DNA from: an uncultured Lachnoclostridium sp.
GTDB taxonomy: Bacteria; Bacillota; Clostridia; Lachnospirales; Lachnospiraceae
DNA length: 64,000 nucleotides
Direction: 5' to 3'
NCBI GenBank assembly: GCA_905212635.1
Contig: CAJMFH010000008.1
Location: 1-64,000, forward strand
The translations under genes and the position numbers were made by a program. Within the stretch, counting starts at the first letter, position 1; each line of letters starts with the position of its first letter. This document shows positions 60,589 to 64,000 of the stretch, piece by piece. The notes under the pieces are model-generated. The model was not told where the DNA came from. It saw only the letters and a list, made by a program, of their open reading frames with translations, and did not search any database.

Positions 60589-61938
60589 TTATTTCGCTGG
60601 AATCCAGATCTCGCCGGAGCAAGCCGGAAGTGTGATGTTTAACATTCCATTTTCCGATGCTGCGGTTTTGCCGGACAGCGCGCCGGTGTAAGAAGCAGCC
60701 GAAGCATTGCGGACGGAAAGAGGTGCTTCATTTTCGTCGTTATTTACCGTTACGATGACAGAAGCATCGTCTGTAGTACGGCTGAACGCATACTGGCGGT
60801 TTGTCAGTAAAAGTTCCTGATAACTTCCGTACGATAATGCCTTTGTTTCCTGCCGCAGTTTGCCGAGCTTTGAGATAAGTTCCGCACGAGACAAAGCTTC
60901 TGGAACAGCATCAAAGTCGGAAAGTGTGAGATGCGGACGGAGCGAATCGTCGGATCCGTTTTCTTTTTTTCCTTCAATTCCAAATTCAGAACCGTAGTAC
61001 AGGGAAGGGATTCCCGGCAAAGTATACAAAAGGATATGCACCGGTGTAAAATGTTCTTTTACATTCAGTTTTGTATAAATACGTTCCACATCATGGTTGT
61101 CTACAAAATTGTACAATTTCAGAGATTCCGAATGGTTTGATAACATCTGATGCAGATAATTGACCGTGTGGGCAATTTCAAAATAGTTGTGGTCGTTGTG
61201 ACCGGAGAACAGTGCTTTGTGCAGCTGGTAGTTTGTGACTGAATGCAGCATATCACCGCCGACCCAGCGTCCGTAATCTCCGTGGATCACTTCGCCCATG
61301 AGCCAGAAATCCGGTTTTACGTCATTGGCAGTCTGACGGAGTGCCTTCATAAAATCAAAATCCAGCACATCCGCAGCATCAAGGCGGATGCCATCAATGT
61401 CAAATTCACTCACCCAGAAACGGATCACATCACAGATATAATCTTTAACAGCCGGATTACGCTGATTCAATTTCACAAGCAGATTGTAGCCGCCCCAGTT
61501 TTCGTAAGAAAAACCATCATTATATTCATTGTTACCGCCAAAATTAACATTGCAGTACCAGTCAAGATAAGAGGAGGATTCGCGGTTTTTCAAAATATCC
61601 TGAAAGGCAAAAAAGTCGCGCCCGGTGTGATTGAATACACCGTCAAATATAACATGCACATTTTTTTCGTGACAGCAGGCTACAAAATTTTTTAAATCTT
61701 CATTGGTGCCAAGGCGGCAGTCCAGTTTTTTATAATCTGTAGTCTCATATCCGTGTCCGACAGATTCAAAGAGTGGACCGATATATAAGGCATTGCATCC
61801 GAGAGATACCAGATGGTCAACCCAGGGAAGGCAGTCATTCAGACGGTGTGAGACACCTTCGTACGTGTTTTGTTTTTCTGCACCACAAAGTCCAAGTGGA
61901 TAAATGTGGTAAAAAATTGCTTCGTTATACCAAGCCAT
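60589..61938 (-). CDS. Alpha-amylase family (GH13) enzyme
   Basis: About 449 residues. The GH13 regions are in order: DGVFNHTG (I), GIRLDAADVLDFDF (II, nucleophile Asp), MGEVIHGD (III, acid-base Glu) and FVDNHDVERI (IV). A (beta/alpha)8 barrel and a short C-terminal beta domain make up the whole. It lacks a signal peptide, so it acts inside the cell on imported malto-oligosaccharides or cyclodextrins. Start ATG 61938 (MAWYNEAIFYHIYPLG) has AAGGAGAC upstream and gives the typical N-terminus. It is monocistronic. Exact specificity is not decided. Confidence 0.9.
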   Translation of the reverse strand: MAWYNEAIFYHIYPLGLCGAEKQNTYEGVSHRLNDCLPWVDHLVSLGCNALYIGPLFESVGHGYETTDYKKLDCRLGTNEDLKNFVACCHEKNVHVIFDGVFNHTGRDFFAFQDILKNRESSSYLDWYCNVNFGGNNEYNDGFSYENWGGYNLLVKLNQRNPAVKDYICDVIRFWVSEFDIDGIRLDAADVLDFDFMKALRQTANDVKPDFWLMGEVIHGDYGRWVGGDMLHSVTNYQLHKALFSGHNDHNYFEIAHTVNYLHQMLSNHSESLKLYNFVDNHDVERIYTKLNVKEHFTPVHILLYTLPGIPSLYYGSEFGIEGKKENGSDDSLRPHLTLSDFDAVPEALSRAELISKLGKLRQETKALSYGSYQELLLTNRQYAFSRTTDDASVIVTVNNDENEAPLSVRNASAASYTGALSGKTAASENGMLNITLPACSGEIWIPAK

Positions 61939-62070
61939 AATATTGTCTCCTTTTTCCAAAGTATTTCTGCCGGAATAATCTGGCAGACAATTTTATTATA
62001 CTACATTTTGAGAAAAAAAGTGGTTTTAATTTCATTTTAATTAAATTTGTTATAATTTTAATATCATAAT

Positions 62071-62099
62071 TTGTGTTTTGGCTTTTAGTGTGTTATACT
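62071..62099 (+). promoter_or_regulatory. Promoter of the HlyD-type adaptor genes
   Basis: TTGTGT (62071-62076), 17-base spacer, TATACT (62094-62099), 41 bases before the GTG start. The gap 61939-62070 contains only AT-rich sequence. Confidence 0.6.
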
Positions 62100-62140
62100 A
62101 AAAAAAGAGAGTAACGTTATGATAGACAGGAGGAAAACAA

Positions 62141-63172
62141 GTGAAGAGAAGGTTATTGGTGGCAGCCGGCGTAGCATTTTCGATGTGTCTGACCGGATGT
62201 GGGATTCTGCCCACAGAGGAAGAATTTGATGCGGCACCGGTGGTAAAAGAATATGAGGGAGCCAGCTTTAATAAAGTGGCTGTCACACGGGGAACATTGG
62301 CAAAAACGGAGGAGATTTCGGGAAAATATAAAGGAACCGTCAAAGAGGATATTGAACCCGACGGCGCGAGCGTGATTAAGAAGATTTATGTCAAAAAAGG
62401 AGACCGCGTCAAAGCCGGGGATGTAATTATGCAGTATGAGCTGCCGGGAAGTGAAAAAACATTAAAAGATTCCAATGAAAAAATCGCGAAGACAGAGTTA
62501 CAGATCAAACAGACGAAAGAACTCATGACTCTGGAAGTAGAAAAACAGAAAAAAACAGGTGGTGGGAAAAGCGGGATCGCAAATGTCAAAAATCAATATG
62601 AGCAGCAGATCAAAGCCTTGGAATCCAGTCTTCAGCTTTTGAAAATGGATGCGAAAATTGCGAAAGAAGAGATCAAGGATGAGCAGATCACGGCATCGGT
62701 AAGCGGCGTAGTGACATATGTTGACAGTAAGGCAGAAGGGACATATGGAACCGAGGGAGAAGCGGCAGTTAAGATCGAAGGAAAGAAAAAGAACCGGTTT
62801 GAGGCAAACAGTAAATATGCGTCGCATTGCAAAGAGGGTGAAACCGTTACGATCGAAGTCAAAGGTCAGGAATACAAAGCGACGATAAAACGGGATAAAG
62901 AATCAACGGATTCGGTCTATTTTTATCCGAAGACAAAACTGAATCTGGAAGAGGGAACGGTATGCTCCTATCAGGTGGTTTTGAAAGAACGCAAAGATAT
63001 CTTATATCTGCCATCGGCGATTGTCTATTCTATGGGAGACAAACATGTGGTGTATTACGAAGATGCCAATGGCTTGAAAACGACAAAAGAAGTTTCGGTG
63101 GGAGAGACGATCAATAACTTTGTTGAGATTACCGGCGGGCTGGAAGAAAATGAACAAGTGATAGCAAATTAA
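62141..63172 (+). CDS. HlyD/RND-type efflux adaptor lipoprotein
   Basis: The 343 residues begin with lipoprotein signal KRRLLVAAGVAFSMCLTGCG (lipobox LTGC). A biotinyl-lipoyl half (SVIKKIYVKKGDRVKAGDVIMQYE) is followed by a coiled-coil hairpin (about 100-175) and the second lipoyl half and beta-barrel (ASVSGVVTYVDSKAEG onward). The MacA-like DHKFVVYYEDANGLKTTKEVSVGE-type end closes the protein. It links an ABC or other transporter to the envelope. The start is GTG with GACAGGAGG. The next gene encodes a similar adaptor. Confidence 0.85.
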   Translation: MKRRLLVAAGVAFSMCLTGCGILPTEEEFDAAPVVKEYEGASFNKVAVTRGTLAKTEEISGKYKGTVKEDIEPDGASVIKKIYVKKGDRVKAGDVIMQYELPGSEKTLKDSNEKIAKTELQIKQTKELMTLEVEKQKKTGGGKSGIANVKNQYEQQIKALESSLQLLKMDAKIAKEEIKDEQITASVSGVVTYVDSKAEGTYGTEGEAAVKIEGKKKNRFEANSKYASHCKEGETVTIEVKGQEYKATIKRDKESTDSVYFYPKTKLNLEEGTVCSYQVVLKERKDILYLPSAIVYSMGDKHVVYYEDANGLKTTKEVSVGETINNFVEITGGLEENEQVIAN

Positions 63173-63197
63173 GGCGAAGGATTGGAGGTTACATATA

Positions 63198-64000
63198 GTG
63201 AAGAAAAAGATACAGATGGGTGTAGTTCTTGCTGTCGTTTCGATGGCGGTATGCGGTTGTGGAAAATCCACGCAGAATGCGGGAGAGGTACCGGAATTGA
63301 TCGAGGCTGTGGGAGTGGATATGGATACTGCGGTAGTAACGAGAATGGATCTGAGCGGCGTGACATCCTTTTCTGCGCAGATCGTTCCCAAAATAGAAAA
63401 GATGGCATTTCTTTCTTCGGGAAGTATCGATAAGATGAATGTGTCGATCGGAGACAAAGTCAAGAAAGGTCAGCTTCTTGCGACATTAGCCGGAGGCAGC
63501 GGAAAAGTAAAAGCGCTCAAAGAAGAGATTGCGTCTCTCAAAGAAGAAAATGAGGGGACAAACCAGCAGAGTGAATACGATATTGATATGTTACAGGAAA
63601 ATCTGAATGATCTGAAAAGGCAGGCGAAAGCTGCGAAAAGCGGAAAGCAGAAGACGATGTTAAAAAGTCAGATCGTGGAAAAAGAAGAAGATATCAAAAT
63701 TGCCAAATTGAAATTAGAGCAGCAAAAAGAATTGCAGCAGCTGGAGATCAGCCAGAAAGAGGCGGATATCAAAGAGGCGCAGAAAAGTACGAAAAATTCA
63801 AAACTGTATTCGACCATAGATGGGGAAGTCATCAGTACGAGTGGCGGAAGTGGTTATATGGTACAGGGAGGAAGTGTAGCGATTCAGGTTGCCAATATGA
63901 ATGCTCCCCGTCTGAAAACCGCTTATGTTTCTGACAGCAAACTGGCAAAGGCAAGCAGTTATGTAGCAATTGTAGACGGAAAAAAATACAACGTGGAAGT
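63198..64000 (+). CDS. Second HlyD-type efflux adaptor lipoprotein (3' end outside window)
   Basis: It starts with GTG 63198 after GGAGG and runs off the right edge after about 267 codons. It has a signal peptide with lipobox (QMGVVLAVVSMAVCGCG), a lipoyl half-motif (MAFLSSGSIDKMNVSIGDKVKKGQLLATL), a long coiled coil (about 100-195, rich in K/E/Q), and KLYSTIDGEVISTSG, the second half. Paralogous to the gene before it; the pair with a transporter (probably MacB-like) to follow is expected but not visible. Confidence 0.83.
   Translation, partial: MKKKIQMGVVLAVVSMAVCGCGKSTQNAGEVPELIEAVGVDMDTAVVTRMDLSGVTSFSAQIVPKIEKMAFLSSGSIDKMNVSIGDKVKKGQLLATLAGGSGKVKALKEEIASLKEENEGTNQQSEYDIDMLQENLNDLKRQAKAAKSGKQKTMLKSQIVEKEEDIKIAKLKLEQQKELQQLEISQKEADIKEAQKSTKNSKLYSTIDGEVISTSGGSGYMVQGGSVAIQVANMNAPRLKTAYVSDSKLAKASSYVAIVDGKKYNVE

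Overview
The window looks like chromosomal DNA of a spore-forming, anaerobic Gram-positive bacterium, most likely a gut Lachnospiraceae (Clostridia). Supporting signs are moderate GC, AGGAGG-type ribosome binding sites, frequent GTG/TTG starts, spore genes (GerA/SpoVAF-like, cotJABC, yaaT), [FeFe]-hydrogenase maturase HydE, reverse rubrerythrin, DUF4250 and lysine-rich Ig-like surface proteins. The genus cannot be fixed from the sequence alone. No rRNA or tRNA gene was seen.

Layout. 1-4.7 kb: end of a leucine-rich repeat surface protein, a possible rod-shaped RNA, a GerA-family germination protein, then DUF4250, GNAT, acyl-ACP thioesterase and CvfB. 4.7-15.8 kb: a co-directional defence operon (PLD/SNF2-like helicase, DUF4391, two-TM protein, TIR protein, type III-like methyltransferase, RhuM, type III Res). 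15.9-19.5 kb: a leftward Rad3/DinG-type helicase-nuclease and a YhfC intramembrane protease. 19.6-25.8 kb: a housekeeping cluster like the yaaO-tmk-yaaR-holB-yaaT-yabB-rsmI-abrB region of Bacillus. 25.9-32.3 kb: AbrB, a Gx transporter, a NusG-II protein, acyl-CoA synthetase, ilvE, luxS and a PPIase lipoprotein. 32.4-36.8 kb: a 52-bp tandem repeat, CIRCE-controlled clpB and cotJABC. 36.9-47.9 kb: an accessory region with small orphan genes and gene debris, a complete type II-A CRISPR-Cas locus (tracrRNA, cas9, cas1, cas2, csn2, seven-repeat array) and an Rpn-type nuclease. 48.1-52.9 kb: Fur/PerR regulator, reverse rubrerythrin, HTH regulator, hydE and a CotH-family surface protein. 53.1-58.7 kb: DUF951-rpsF-ssb-rpsR and gdpP-rplI-dnaB, as around the Bacillus yyaF/yybT loci. 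58.8-64 kb: MerR regulator, a strongly codon-biased Ig-like surface protein, an alpha-amylase-family enzyme and two HlyD-type adaptor lipoproteins, the second cut by the window end.

Three things stand out. First, four intergenic copies of a palindromic element (about 90-183 bp) share termini reading GTAACTATT(C)AGG / CCTGAATAGTTAC and exchange two inner modules, so they look like a MITE-like or structured-RNA repeat family. Second, the restriction-modification operon carries an AT-rich two-gene insert (two-TM protein plus TIR protein) that resembles a Thoeris-like signal-and-effector pair without a recognisable ThsA. Third, the tracrRNA promoter overlaps the cas9 ribosome binding site while a candidate cas promoter reads antisense through the tracrRNA, an arrangement that could cross-regulate the two.
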